A DNA stretch of 8,318 bases from Burkholderiales bacterium (GTDB lineage Bacteria > Pseudomonadota > Gammaproteobacteria > Burkholderiales > Usitatibacteraceae): NCBI GenBank assembly GCA_014378085.1, contig JACMOJ010000213.1, forward strand, positions 1-8,318, given 5' to 3'. The stretch's first letter is position 1. Each line of letters begins with the position of its first letter. Below are positions 1 through 6,599 of the stretch, piece by piece. Under the pieces are notes generated by a model. That model ran no database searches. It was given only the letters and a program-made list of their open reading frames with translations, and was not told the DNA's origin. A program made the position numbers and the translations under genes.

Positions 1-1092
1 GACGCCATCCTGGCCCAGGACCCCACTGCCCGGGTTGCCGCCGAAACGCTGTGCAACACCGGCCTGGTGGTGCTGGCCGGTGAAATCACCACCCACGCCA
101 ACGTCGACTACATCCAGGTGGCGCGCGAAACCATCAAACGCATCGGCTACGACAATACCGATTACGGTATCGATTACCGCGGCTGCGCCGTCATGGTGTG
201 CTACGACAAGCAGTCGCCCGACATCGCCCAAGGCGTCGACGAAGGCGCCGGCATCGACCTCGACCAGGGCGCCGGCGACCAGGGGCTGATGTTCGGCTAC
301 GCCTGCGACGAAACGGCCGAGCTGATGCCCGCCGCCATCCACTATGCGCACCGCCTGGTCGAGCGCCAGTCGCAGATGCGCAAGGACGGCCGCCTGCCGT
401 GGCTGCGCCCGGATGCCAAGTCGCAGGTGACAATGCGGTATGTTGATGGCAAGCCACACTCAATTGACACCGTGGTGTTGTCGACACAACATGATCCGTC
501 GATGTCGGAAAATAAGCGCATGAAGCCGCAGGCCATCGAAGAAGTCATCGAGACCATCATCAAGCCGGTGCTACCCAAAGAATGGCTGCAAAACACCCGT
601 TACTTGGTGAATCCCCCCGGCCAGTTTGTTATCGGCGGACCGCAGGGCGATTGCGGTTTGACTGGGCGCAAGATTATTGTGGATACCTACGGTGGAGCAT
701 GCCCGCACGGTGGCGGCGCATTTTCAGGCAAGGATCCCTCCAAGGTTGATCGTTCGGCGGCCTATGCGGCGCGATACGTGGCCAAAAACGTCGTGGCAGC
801 CGGTCTCGCCAAACAATGCCAGGTGCAAGTGGCCTACGCGATCGGCGTCGCCAAACCGATGAACATCACGGTTTACACGGAAGGTACCGGCATCATCCCG
901 GATGCCGACATCGCCAAGCTGGTCGAGGCGCACTTCGACTTGCGCCCAAGAGGCATTGTAAAAATGCTTGATCTGTTGAAGCCGATCTATCAGAAAACCG
1001 CCGCCTATGGGCACTTTGGGCGTGAAGAGCCGGAATTTACGTGGGAACGTACCGACAAAGCCGCTGCGTTGAAGGCGGCGGTAGGGAAATAG
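1..1092 (+). CDS. metK: S-adenosylmethionine synthetase (methionine adenosyltransferase), 5' end cut off by the window
   Basis: MetK joins ATP and methionine to make S-adenosylmethionine in the cytoplasm, releasing phosphate and diphosphate. Frame 1 is open from the first base, so about 30 N-terminal residues, including the HPDK ATP-binding loop, lie outside the window; 363 residues and a TAG stop are present. Visible family marks are GAGDQG (268-285, signature 1) and the glycine-rich GGGAFSGKD (709-735, signature 2, phosphate-binding loop), followed by the conserved [10 protein letters not shown] block. The C-terminus ends normally. It is followed by its own terminator and then by the separately promoted riboswitch-ahcY unit, so it is a neighbour rather than an operon partner of ahcY. 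Odd point: third-position GC is about 89% over codons 1-140 but about 65% over codons 141-280, with an abrupt change near base 430. Identity is secure. Confidence 0.97.
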   Translation, partial: DAILAQDPTARVAAETLCNTGLVVLAGEITTHANVDYIQVARETIKRIGYDNTDYGIDYRGCAVMVCYDKQSPDIAQGVDEGAGIDLDQGAGDQGLMFGYACDETAELMPAAIHYAHRLVERQSQMRKDGRLPWLRPDAKSQVTMRYVDGKPHSIDTVVLSTQHDPSMSENKRMKPQAIEEVIETIIKPVLPKEWLQNTRYLVNPPGQFVIGGPQGDCGLTGRKIIVDTYGGACPHGGGAFSGKDPSKVDRSAAYAARYVAKNVVAAGLAKQCQVQVAYAIGVAKPMNITVYTEGTGIIPDADIAKLVEAHFDLRPRGIVKMLDLLKPIYQKTAAYGHFGREEPEFTWERTDKAAALKAAVGK

Positions 1093-1114
1093 CTTTAATT
1101 CGAACTTAAGAATG

Positions 1115-1152
1115 GCCAGCCAGTGCCGAAAACAGGGCTGGCAAGTTTTTTT
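1115..1152 (+). terminator. Rho-independent terminator of metK
   Basis: GCCAGCC (1115-1121) pairs perfectly with GGCTGGC (1136-1142) around a 14-nt loop, and seven T residues follow at 1146-1152. It lies 23 bases after the metK stop and directly before the ahcY promoter, so it separates the two transcription units. Confidence 0.88.
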
Positions 1153-1167
1153 GTGCCGATTTATAAT
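1138..1167 (+). promoter_or_regulatory. Predicted sigma-70 promoter of the riboswitch-ahcY unit
   Basis: A perfect TATAAT is at 1162-1167. With an 18-bp spacer, CTGGCA (1138-1143) matches 4 of 6 positions of the -35 consensus; this element lies in the 3' arm of the metK terminator. The expected transcription start, about 7 bases after the -10 box, falls at about 1174, one base before the riboswitch P1 stem begins at 1175. That fit supports the prediction. The -35 assignment is weaker than the -10. Confidence 0.7.
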
Positions 1168-1174
1168 TCGGGTA

Positions 1175-1291
1175 TTGCTGAGGAGCGTTGCGACTACCGC
1201 ACTAATTTACTTAGTGGCTGGTTCCAGGCTCAGCAAGGGTAACGCGGTGACAATGTATCTTCACAGCCTGCCCCAAGAATCAACGACGCTC
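1175..1291 (+). promoter_or_regulatory. S-adenosylhomocysteine (SAH) riboswitch aptamer controlling ahcY
   Basis: The conserved SAH riboswitch core is visible. TTGCTGAG (1175-1182) pairs perfectly with CTCAGCAA (1229-1236) to form P1. The next bases, GAGCG (1183-1187), pair at a distance with CGCTC (1287-1291), giving the pseudoknot typical of this class. An internal hairpin, CACTAA/TTAGTG (1200-1205/1211-1216), forms P2, and the conserved CCAGGCTC segment leads into the 3' arm of P1. A variable insert contains a short GTGA/TCAC hairpin (1247-1250/1261-1264). The class is known to bind SAH and switch on SAH recycling genes; here it sits directly upstream of ahcY, its usual target. I infer that SAH binding favours GAGCG:CGCTC pairing, which removes the foot of the terminator stem and lets transcription continue. 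Confidence 0.93.
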
Positions 1292-1321
1292 GCATCCGAA
1301 ATGGATGCGGGCGTTTTTTTT
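1287..1321 (+). terminator. Riboswitch expression-platform terminator
   Basis: CGCTCGCATCC (1287-1297) pairs with GGATGCGGGCG (1303-1313) over 11 bp with one G-U pair and a 5-nt loop, followed by eight T residues (1314-1321). Its first five bases, CGCTC, are exactly the bases needed to close the aptamer pseudoknot with 1183-1187. Aptamer and terminator are therefore mutually exclusive, as expected for a ligand-activated transcriptional switch. Confidence 0.88.
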
Positions 1322-1334
1322 CGCCCGCGTTTTT
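1307..1334 (+). terminator. Second, overlapping hairpin with T tract before ahcY
   Basis: GCGGGCG (1307-1313) also pairs perfectly with CGCCCGC (1322-1328), placing the first T run in the loop, and a second run of five T residues follows at 1330-1334. This stem uses the 3' arm of the first terminator, so the two hairpins cannot coexist. It could be a backup terminator, or it could be what forms when the first stem is disrupted. Which one acts in the cell cannot be decided from sequence. Confidence 0.55.
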
Positions 1335-1358
1335 GAACAATATAGATAGGACAATTAC

Positions 1359-2813
1359 ATGAACGCAATGTTTAAGCCGCAAAACATTATTAACAACGAT
1401 TACGTTGTCACCGATCTCAGTTTGGCTGAATGGGGCAACAAAGAGATCAAAATTGCTGAAGTCGAGATGCCCGGTCTGATGTCTATCCGCAAAGAGTTTG
1501 CACTGACCATGCCGCTTAAGGGCGCGCGTGTCACCGGCTCGCTGCACATGACCATCCAAACCGCTGTGCTCATTCAGACGCTCGAAGCGTTGGGTGCAGA
1601 CGTACGCTGGGCGTCATGCAACATTTATTCGACCCAAGATCATGCGGCTGCCGCCATTGCGGCAAATGGCACACCGGTGTTCGCTAAAAAGGGTGAGACG
1701 CTGGAAGAGTATTGGGATTACACCCATCGTATTTTTGAATGGGCACCTAACGGCAATGAGGGTGTTTACACTAATATGATTCTCGACGACGGCGGTGATG
1801 CGACGTTGCTGTTGCACCTCGGCACGCGTGCCGAAAAGGACGCGTCAGTGTTGAATCATCCGGGTTCGGACGAAGAGCGCATTTTGTACGCCTCGATCAA
1901 AGCAAAACTTGCAATCGATCCAACTTGGTATTCGGTACGCTTGAAGGAAATCAAAGGCGTTACGGAAGAAACCACAACGGGTGTGCATCGTCTGTATCAA
2001 ATGCATAAAGACGGCAAACTCGCGTTCCCCGCCATTAACGTCAACGACTCGGTTACAAAATCGAAGTTCGATAACCTTTACGGCTGCCGCGAATCGTTGG
2101 TGGATGCGATTAAGCGCGCAACTGACGTGATGATTGCCGGCAAAGTCGCCGTGGTGGCGGGTTACGGTGACGTGGGTAAGGGCTCGGCACAAGCGTTGCG
2201 CGCGTTGTCTGCACAAGTCTGGGTGACTGAAATTGACCCGATCTGCGCGCTGCAAGCGGCGATGGAAGGCTACCGCGTCGTGACCATGGATTACGCCGTG
2301 GATAAGGCCGACATTTTTGTTACCGCCACCGGCAATTACCACATCATTACCTATGACCACATGGCGAAGATGAAAGACCAAGCCATCGTTTGTAACATTG
2401 GTCACTTTGACAACGAAATCGACGTTGCTGCAATCGAAAAAGCTTGCAAATGGGAAGAGATCAAGCCGCAGGTGGACCACGTGATTTTCCCTGCAGTTGA
2501 TGGTAAACCTAGCAAGCGCATCATTTTGCTCGCCAAGGGTCGCCTCGTGAACCTTGGCTGCGGTACTGGCCACCCAAGCTATGTGATGTCGTCGTCGTTC
2601 GCGAACCAAACGATTGCGCAAATTGAGTTGTTTGCCAACACCGCGAAATATCCAATTGGTGTCTACACGTTGCCGAAGCATTTGGATGAAAAAGTCGCAC
2701 GCCTGCAACTCAAAACGCTCAATGCACAACTGACTGAATTGTCGGACGAGCAAGCGAATTACATCAACGTTAGCAAACAGGGGCCGTACAAGCCTGACAC
2801 CTATCGGTATTGA
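1359..2813 (+). CDS. ahcY: Adenosylhomocysteinase (S-adenosyl-L-homocysteine hydrolase)
   Basis: AhcY reversibly splits S-adenosylhomocysteine into adenosine and homocysteine using tightly bound NAD, relieving product inhibition of methyltransferases. The 484-residue protein is full length and of the long bacterial type, with the roughly 40-residue insert at about 161-200. Visible marks are LHMT with catalytic His63, signature 1 [15 protein letters not shown] (86-100), the DDGGD motif (143-147), VTEETTTG (201-208), VTKSKFDN (232-239) with the catalytic Lys and Asp, the NAD-binding signature [15 protein letters not shown] (261-275), and the conserved terminal KPDTYRY. The start ATG is supported by AGGA at 1348-1351, 7 bases upstream. 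The gene has its own promoter and an SAH riboswitch in the leader, so expression should rise with SAH. No defect is seen. Confidence 0.98.
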   Translation: MNAMFKPQNIINNDYVVTDLSLAEWGNKEIKIAEVEMPGLMSIRKEFALTMPLKGARVTGSLHMTIQTAVLIQTLEALGADVRWASCNIYSTQDHAAAAIAANGTPVFAKKGETLEEYWDYTHRIFEWAPNGNEGVYTNMILDDGGDATLLLHLGTRAEKDASVLNHPGSDEERILYASIKAKLAIDPTWYSVRLKEIKGVTEETTTGVHRLYQMHKDGKLAFPAINVNDSVTKSKFDNLYGCRESLVDAIKRATDVMIAGKVAVVAGYGDVGKGSAQALRALSAQVWVTEIDPICALQAAMEGYRVVTMDYAVDKADIFVTATGNYHIITYDHMAKMKDQAIVCNIGHFDNEIDVAAIEKACKWEEIKPQVDHVIFPAVDGKPSKRIILLAKGRLVNLGCGTGHPSYVMSSSFANQTIAQIELFANTAKYPIGVYTLPKHLDEKVARLQLKTLNAQLTELSDEQANYINVSKQGPYKPDTYRY

Positions 2814-2851
2814 TCTGCGCGGACTACGCGTGGGCCATGCATTGTTGCTTT

Positions 2852-2883
2852 GGGGCTTGTGTACAAGCACGTACACGAGCCCC
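2852..2883 (+). terminator. Long hairpin after ahcY, possible terminator
   Basis: GGGGCTTGTGTAC (2852-2864) pairs with GTACACGAGCCCC (2871-2883) across 13 bp with one G-T pair and a 6-nt loop. It lies 38 bases after the ahcY stop. The downstream tract (TTGCGCTTTG) is only weakly T-rich, so termination efficiency is uncertain; the stem could also protect the mRNA 3' end. Confidence 0.6.
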
Positions 2884-2943
2884 TTGCGCTTTGTGTAGCC
2901 GGCGTTCGCCGAGGAACGGGCTGGAAAGTTTTGGTTCAGATAA

Positions 2944-3064
2944 GTGTGCGCGGGATACAACTGGGCGGTTGAAGAGCTGCGTGACGCCGATTTTTGCAGG
3001 TGGCGTAGGTCTAGGGCATGGTCAGAGGATTGCTCGCGACGTTAGACTTGCGATGAAGCCATAA
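2944..3064 (+). pseudogene. Probable frameshifted N-terminal relic of an IS4-type transposase
   Basis: A frame starting at GTG 2944 reads YNWAVEELRDADF. After a frame change near 2993-3000 it reads GVGLGHGQRIARDVRLAMKP up to the stop at 3062-3064. Joined, the pieces resemble the N-terminal DNA-binding segment of IS4-group transposases: a W.EEL.DAD stretch, then LG..R, then a basic helix ending before a proline. No catalytic DDE region, terminal inverted repeats or target duplication is seen, so it would be a short decayed remnant. The match is by pattern memory only and the segment is small; it may instead be unrelated noncoding sequence. Confidence 0.35.
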
Positions 3065-3111
3065 CGGTTCCATAGTGGAACAGCGCTGGTACATTTTTCG
3101 AAAGCCGCTTC

Positions 3112-3246
3112 ATGACTCCGCGTGACAAATTTATTTGCCTGATTAAGAACGGCATCCTGCGCTTGGATCTGGCCGAACTCGATTTCGGCATCTACCGCAT
3201 CCTCAATCATCGCTGCCGATATTCAAGGGCTGCAAGGCTGGCCTAG
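3112..3246 (+). pseudogene. Probable N-terminal relic of a Mod-like (type III) DNA methyltransferase
   Basis: A 44-codon frame from ATG 3112 begins MTPRDKFICLIKNGIL and continues RLDLAELDFGIYRILNHR (residues 17-34) before running into unrelated residues and a TAG. The stretch LDLAELDFGIYRIL.HR closely resembles the beginning of large site-specific adenine methyltransferases of the Mod/type III kind. The rest of that protein, including the DPPY and FxGxG motifs, is absent. No convincing ribosome-binding site precedes the ATG. The simplest reading is the leftover 5' end of a restriction-modification or phage-defence gene after deletion. The family call is recognition without a search, so moderate confidence only. 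Confidence 0.45.
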
Positions 3247-3346
3247 CGCTGCACATGCGGACAAGCTCATTGAGTACCGAATTTTTTTGCAAGAAGACCC
3301 GTACTACATCGCGAAGTTATTGAGCAAACTTAAGGATTGTTTGTGA
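3143..3346 (+). pseudogene. Open frame of unknown family whose stop overlaps the metF start
   Basis: This frame is open for 67 codons but has no ATG or GTG. Its last 43 residues look protein-like, from DIQGLQGWPSAAH (from 3218) through EYRIFLQEDPYYIAKLLSKL to KDCL. Its TGA (3344-3346) shares bases with the GTG start of metF (3343-3345), an arrangement typical of translational coupling. The likely explanation is the 3' remnant of a gene once co-translated with metF, whose 5' part was lost when the methyltransferase-like relic in the other frame arrived. I do not recognise its family. A functional product using a rare start such as CTG or TTG is possible but less likely. Confidence 0.4.
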
Positions 3347-4206
3347 ATTCCATTTCTGAAGTTGGTCGCTGTACCGTGATCCGCAATTTTTCGTTTGAAT
3401 TGTTTCCTCCTAAGTCGGCCGATGGGGCAGTAAAGCTGCGGGAAACTGTGGCGCAACTGGGGCAACTCAATCCGGCGTTTTTCTCCGTGACCTTCGGTGC
3501 CGGTGGGTCGACGCAGGAGGGGACGCTTTCTACGGTGCTAGATATTCGTGGTGCGGGATTTAATGCCGCGCCGCACTTGTCGTGTATCGGCTCGACGGTG
3601 GATAGCATCCGCACCATCGTGAACGCTTACAAAGATGCGGGTATTCGCCACATGGTGGCGCTGCGGGGAGACCTGCCCTCGGGCATGGCGATGGCCGGTG
3701 AATTCCGACACGCGCGTGATCTCGTCGCGTTTGTTCGTGCCGAGACGGGTGACCACTTCCACATCGAAGTGGCGGCGTATCCTGAGTACCATCCGCAATC
3801 GCGCACCGCGCAGGAAGACTTGAAGAACTTTAAGCAAAAAGTGGAAGCCGGTGCGACGTCGGCGATCACCCAGTATTTTTACAACCCCGACGCGTACTTT
3901 CACTTCGTTGACGAAGTCCGCGCGATGGGTATCAACGTGCCAATCGTGCCCGGTGTGATGCCGATCGGGAGTTTTTCCCAACTCGCACGTTTTTCTGACG
4001 CGTGTGGCGCAGAGATCCCGCGCTGGGTTCGCCGCAAAATGGAAGGGTTTGGCGACGACACTGCGTCCATCAAGGCATTTGGATTGGATGTGGTGACTGG
4101 TTTGTGCGAGGAACTGCTCGAGGGCGGGGCACCCGGGCTGCACTTCTACACCATGAATGGTGCAGGCGCCACGACGACCATCTGGCAGCGTCTCGGTTTG
4201 TCATAG
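3343..4206 (+). CDS. metF: 5,10-methylenetetrahydrofolate reductase
   Basis: MetF is a flavoprotein that reduces 5,10-methylene-THF to 5-methyl-THF, the methyl donor for homocysteine remethylation to methionine. The 287-residue (beta-alpha)8 protein has FSFELFPPK (16-24) with the catalytic Glu19, SVTFGAGGST (48-57), ALRGDLP (106-112) with the conserved Asp110, the IEVAAYPEYHP block (141-151), ITQYFYN (175-181) and VPGVMPI (202-208), all in the expected order, and length matches the family. GTG at 3343 is chosen because AAGGA (3332-3336) lies 6 bases upstream; the in-frame TTG at 3337 would sit on the ribosome-binding site. The upstream relic frame overlaps the start. Together with metK and ahcY it completes a methyl-cycle neighbourhood. 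No riboswitch or clear promoter of its own is seen. Confidence 0.96.
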   Translation: MNSISEVGRCTVIRNFSFELFPPKSADGAVKLRETVAQLGQLNPAFFSVTFGAGGSTQEGTLSTVLDIRGAGFNAAPHLSCIGSTVDSIRTIVNAYKDAGIRHMVALRGDLPSGMAMAGEFRHARDLVAFVRAETGDHFHIEVAAYPEYHPQSRTAQEDLKNFKQKVEAGATSAITQYFYNPDAYFHFVDEVRAMGINVPIVPGVMPIGSFSQLARFSDACGAEIPRWVRRKMEGFGDDTASIKAFGLDVVTGLCEELLEGGAPGLHFYTMNGAGATTTIWQRLGLS

Positions 4207-4236
4207 CGTTCATAAACGTTGATAAACGTTCATAGC
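4207..4236 (+). repeat. Three tandem 10-bp repeats directly after metF
   Basis: CGTTCATAAA (4207-4216), CGTTGATAAA (4217-4226) and CGTTCATAGC (4227-4236) start at the base after the metF stop. The 10-bp period is close to one helical turn, which would place each copy on the same face of the DNA. A regulator-binding array or simple repeat drift are both possible; no terminator is visible here. Confidence 0.7.
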
Positions 4237-4274
4237 GGTTAGCGCTGTTCTGACTTGTGCGCTGCCTAATGTGG

Positions 4275-4302
4275 GCGGTTCCAAACGTGCGCGGTTCCAA
4301 AC
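4275..4302 (+). repeat. Direct repeat pair GCGGTTCCAAAC upstream of the SH3-protease operon
   Basis: GCGGTTCCAAAC occurs exactly at 4275-4286 and 4291-4302, 16 bases start to start. It lies 64-91 bases before the start codon at 4366. A weak -10-like TAATAT follows at 4330-4335 with no good -35 box. Position and exactness suggest an activator or repressor site for the downstream operon, but this is inference. Confidence 0.5.
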
Positions 4303-4365
4303 TGTTTCGGCTAGACTAGCCACAACAAATAATATTTCCGGCGCGCGATTTTTTTGGAGCCAACA

Positions 4366-4944
4366 ATGGATACCTCAGCAGTGAACACGTCACGAACGCG
4401 CTGGATCGCGACAATGGCATTTGTGCTGGCAAGTTTATGTGTGCTGAATGGCGGAACGGCCGTCGCGCAAGAGGTGCTAACGACCAACCGTGGCACTGAG
4501 CTACGGGCGAATCCGGACGATGCTGCGGCGTCGCTACAGTCACTCCAACCGCAGTCCAAAGTCCAGTTGCTCGAACGTAAGGGGGCGTGGAGCAGGGTGA
4601 AGACGGACACCCAGACCGGCTGGGTGCGCATGATGCATTTGCGCGGCGGCGTCATGCTTGAGGAACCGCCACCACAGAGCAAATCCGGCGGATTTCTTTC
4701 TGGCTTCAATCGTCTGCTCGGCGGTAGTCAGCAAACCAACCAGCGTGCACAAAGCGCCACGGTGGGTATACGCGGGCTCTCGCCGGAAGAGCTGCAAACA
4801 GCCACGCCGAATCCGCAACAGCTGGCCGCGCTGAAGTCGCTGTCGTCAAACAAGTCCGACGCGGAGCGTTTCGCCAAGGAGGTTCCACTAAACAAGTCGG
4901 ATGTGCCAGATCCTGCCGAAGCTGGCCGTGGAGGTCGTCGATGA
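4366..4944 (+). CDS. Exported SH3-like domain protein, partner of the downstream M48 protease
   Basis: The 192-residue protein has a basic N-terminus, a hydrophobic core (about 13-30) and a likely signal-peptidase site after AVA at residue 34, so it should be periplasmic. Residues about 38-93 form a bacterial SH3-like domain: a short strand region, LRANPDDAA, then LERKGAWSRVKT and TGWVRMMHL, matching the pattern of peptide- or cell-wall-binding SH3b domains. A low-complexity linker follows, then a conserved-looking C-terminal part VGIRGLSPEELQTATPNP (133-150), and a basic tail. ATG 4366 is supported by GGAG at 4356-4359, 6 bases upstream. Its TGA overlaps the protease start as ATGA, implying coupled translation and a shared role. 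Ligand and exact function are unknown. Confidence 0.85.
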   Translation: MDTSAVNTSRTRWIATMAFVLASLCVLNGGTAVAQEVLTTNRGTELRANPDDAAASLQSLQPQSKVQLLERKGAWSRVKTDTQTGWVRMMHLRGGVMLEEPPPQSKSGGFLSGFNRLLGGSQQTNQRAQSATVGIRGLSPEELQTATPNPQQLAALKSLSSNKSDAERFAKEVPLNKSDVPDPAEAGRGGRR

Positions 4945-5834
4945 AAATGATGCTGATACAAATTTTCCTGGTATTTGTGTTGGGCACCCTGCCTTTTTCG
5001 GCGGAGGCGCAGTTTGGGAATTTCAATCTCAACAAATTGATTGATACCACCAAGAAACTTGCCGAAGGTACGAAGGACATCACTGAGGCTGAAGAAATCA
5101 GCATGGGCGACGGTATTGCGGCGATGATTCTGGGGGCATCCCCGTTACACGCGGACCAGAATCTACAACGCTATGTCAATCGAGTCGGCCGCTGGGTGGC
5201 GTCACAATCGTCCCGCCCGGATTTGCCGTGGACGTTTGGTGTGATCGATACGCCGACAATCAATGCGTTTGCGCTGCCGGGCGGCAAGGTGTTTGTGTCG
5301 ATCGGCTTAGTCAAACGACTGAACAACGAATCGGAGTTGGCCGGTGTGCTGGCACATGAGATTGCGCACGTCATGCAGCGGCATCAAGTGAAGGCGATCC
5401 AGTCGGCGCGCACGTCAAGTGCAGTTCAGGGGATTGCAGAAAGTGAAGCGTCGGATCGTATTGCCAGATCAGGGGCGGGCCGCAACGCGCTCACGGGCGC
5501 ATTGGCCAATGCGGCGGCAGGAGAGGCGATCGACTTCGTCAAGAATGGCGCATTTTTACGGCCGTTGGATAAAGCGCTTGAATTTGAAGCCGACCGGATT
5601 GGCGCCACACTTGCCGCCCGCGCAGGATATGACCCATACGGCCTAGTGTCAGCCATTCAGATACTTTCCGGGTTGAAATCAGAGGATTCGGGAATGTCAC
5701 TGCTGATGAGCACCCACCCGACACCAAACAATCGTTTGATAGAGTTGGAAAAATTTTCGGCAACGCTCGACAAATATTCGTCGCAGCCGCAGGTGACCGA
5801 TCGATTCGCCGCAGTAATGGCGAATGTGAAGTGA
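4941..5834 (+). CDS. Periplasmic M48-family zinc metalloprotease (BepA/LoiP-like, without TPR region)
   Basis: The 297-residue protein starts with a signal peptide (hydrophobic core 4-18, cleavage likely after AEA at residue 23) and no lipobox cysteine, so a soluble periplasmic protein is expected. The zinc site is complete: HEIAH (139-143) with catalytic Glu140, the ExxxD motif EFEAD (214-218) as third ligand, and STHPTPNNRL (257-266), whose His259 matches the gating histidine seen in BepA-type enzymes. NAFALPGGKVFV (108-119) is the typical strand region before the helix with the zinc motif. There is no C-terminal TPR repeat, unlike BepA. Relatives degrade misfolded outer-membrane proteins; the coupled SH3 protein upstream may recruit substrate or anchor it to the wall. 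Substrate is not known. Confidence 0.9.
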   Translation: MKMMLIQIFLVFVLGTLPFSAEAQFGNFNLNKLIDTTKKLAEGTKDITEAEEISMGDGIAAMILGASPLHADQNLQRYVNRVGRWVASQSSRPDLPWTFGVIDTPTINAFALPGGKVFVSIGLVKRLNNESELAGVLAHEIAHVMQRHQVKAIQSARTSSAVQGIAESEASDRIARSGAGRNALTGALANAAAGEAIDFVKNGAFLRPLDKALEFEADRIGATLAARAGYDPYGLVSAIQILSGLKSEDSGMSLLMSTHPTPNNRLIELEKFSATLDKYSSQPQVTDRFAAVMANVK

Positions 5835-5981
5835 TCCGCGCGGACGCGCTGCTAACTCAGGGGTCAAAACGCTAGTATTGGCGGGTGTTTACGAGGCAAA
5901 TGCCTTGAAGATGCCCGTCAATGCTGAGGATATTATTTTCCTTCCTGCCGCTCTGCTGGCTGCGTTGCGAATGGTCACCGT

Positions 5982-6042
5982 CAGATTCGGCTCGCCCCGC
6001 GCTTTCTGCAAATCGTCGCTGAGGCCTTAACGCCGTAATTGC
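5982..6042. repeat. 61-bp dispersed direct repeat, copy A
   Basis: This segment matches 8258-8318 at 59 of 61 positions; the only differences are GG versus AA at 5989-5990. Continuation to the right cannot be tested because the window ends at the other copy. To the left the similarity fades but codon-like similarity persists on the minus strand (ARGEPNL here, ARGELNL in copy B). The copies bound the accessory region with the toxin-antitoxin genes. Confidence 0.9.
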
Positions 6043-6088
6043 GGGTTGTCAGAATTGCATCACTCCCACCCGCTTTTTCGGGAGGGCT
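6041..6088 (+). terminator. Possible stem-loop and T tract between the repeat and the next gene
   Basis: GCGGGT (6041-6046) can pair with ACCCGC (6068-6073) just before TTTTT (6074-6078). Alternatively CCCACCCG pairs with CGGGAGGG around the T run with one mismatch. Either could end transcription from the protease operon. The two folds compete and the long loop weakens the first, so this is tentative. Confidence 0.4.
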
Positions 6089-6108
6089 TGACCAATAAGG
6101 GACTCACC

Positions 6109-6525
6109 ATGAATACGATGACCACCACCCGTAAAGTTCTGCTTTTCTTGTTGCTTGCCACTATTACGCTGGTTGGATTAGCGTTCCTGCTCGCAAGTGT
6201 CAGAAGTGTATTCGGCGCAGACCATACGTTAATGTTTTTCGACGAGGATCTCTCGGACTCGGTGATCGGTTGGATGATCGCGATACCAATTTTGATTGTC
6301 GCCATTGTCGCCACCGTCGTTTCGCTGGCGCTAGTAGGCATTGTGGCGGCCATCGCAATGGCGATGGTGCTGATGATTGCGCTGGTGGTTGCCGTTTTCG
6401 GCGTGTTGCTAGGCTTGATCCCGATCGCCGCGTTTCTGGCGGTTCCAGCCGCAATTATCTGGGCGCTCATCAAAATCAATCGCCGTAATGCTGCGGCGGC
6501 TGCGGCGCATGCAGCGGCCGCGTAG
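6109..6525 (+). CDS. Small hydrophobic membrane protein of unknown function
   Basis: A 138-residue protein starts at ATG 6109, supported by AAGGGA at 6097-6102 with 6 bases spacing; an upstream in-frame TTG at 6046 has no such support and would translate through the stem-loop. Residues 10-32 form one membrane helix. After a short acidic stretch (FFDEDLSDS, 43-51), residues 53-121 are almost entirely hydrophobic without a charge, enough for two or three more helices. A short basic patch (KINRRN) leads to an Ala-rich tail with a single His. No enzymatic motif is visible and I do not recognise the family. It faces convergent minus-strand relics. Being immediately downstream of repeat copy A, it may belong to the accessory insertion. 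Confidence 0.65.
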   Translation: MNTMTTTRKVLLFLLLATITLVGLAFLLASVRSVFGADHTLMFFDEDLSDSVIGWMIAIPILIVAIVATVVSLALVGIVAAIAMAMVLMIALVVAVFGVLLGLIPIAAFLAVPAAIIWALIKINRRNAAAAAAHAAAA

Positions 6526-6571
6526 AACGCTGCGTCAGCGCGCGACCCTCCCGTTGCTTTCACTTGATGGC

Positions 6572-6589
6572 GTCACGTCAAGGCGTGAC
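6572..6589. terminator. Hairpin between convergent genes
   Basis: GTCACG (6572-6577) pairs perfectly with CGTGAC (6584-6589) around a 6-nt loop, midway between the plus-strand membrane gene and the minus-strand PIN relic. No T tract flanks it on either side, so a terminator role is a guess from position. Confidence 0.3.
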
Positions 6590-6599
6590 ATTGTCGGGG

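Noticed and set aside
1845..2960. Long minus-strand open frame of 371 codons antisense to ahcY
   Set aside because: It lies over the strongly conserved ahcY gene, its translation has no recognisable motifs, and it extends into the terminator; it is a by-product of ahcY codon use.
3538..4143. Minus-strand open frame of about 200 codons antisense to metF
   Set aside because: The plus strand is unmistakably metF, and the antisense product is rich in His and Arg without family features.
5885..5920. Terminator after the M48 protease (CGAGGC/GCCTTG hairpin)
   Set aside because: The stem has only six pairs with a wobble and no immediate T tract; too weak to list as a feature.
6021..6073. Integron attC site formed by the repeat and following inverted repeat
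   Set aside because: The core-like GTTAAGG and CCTTAAC each miss the attC core consensus at one end position, the paired inner boxes are not found, and gene orientation is mixed.
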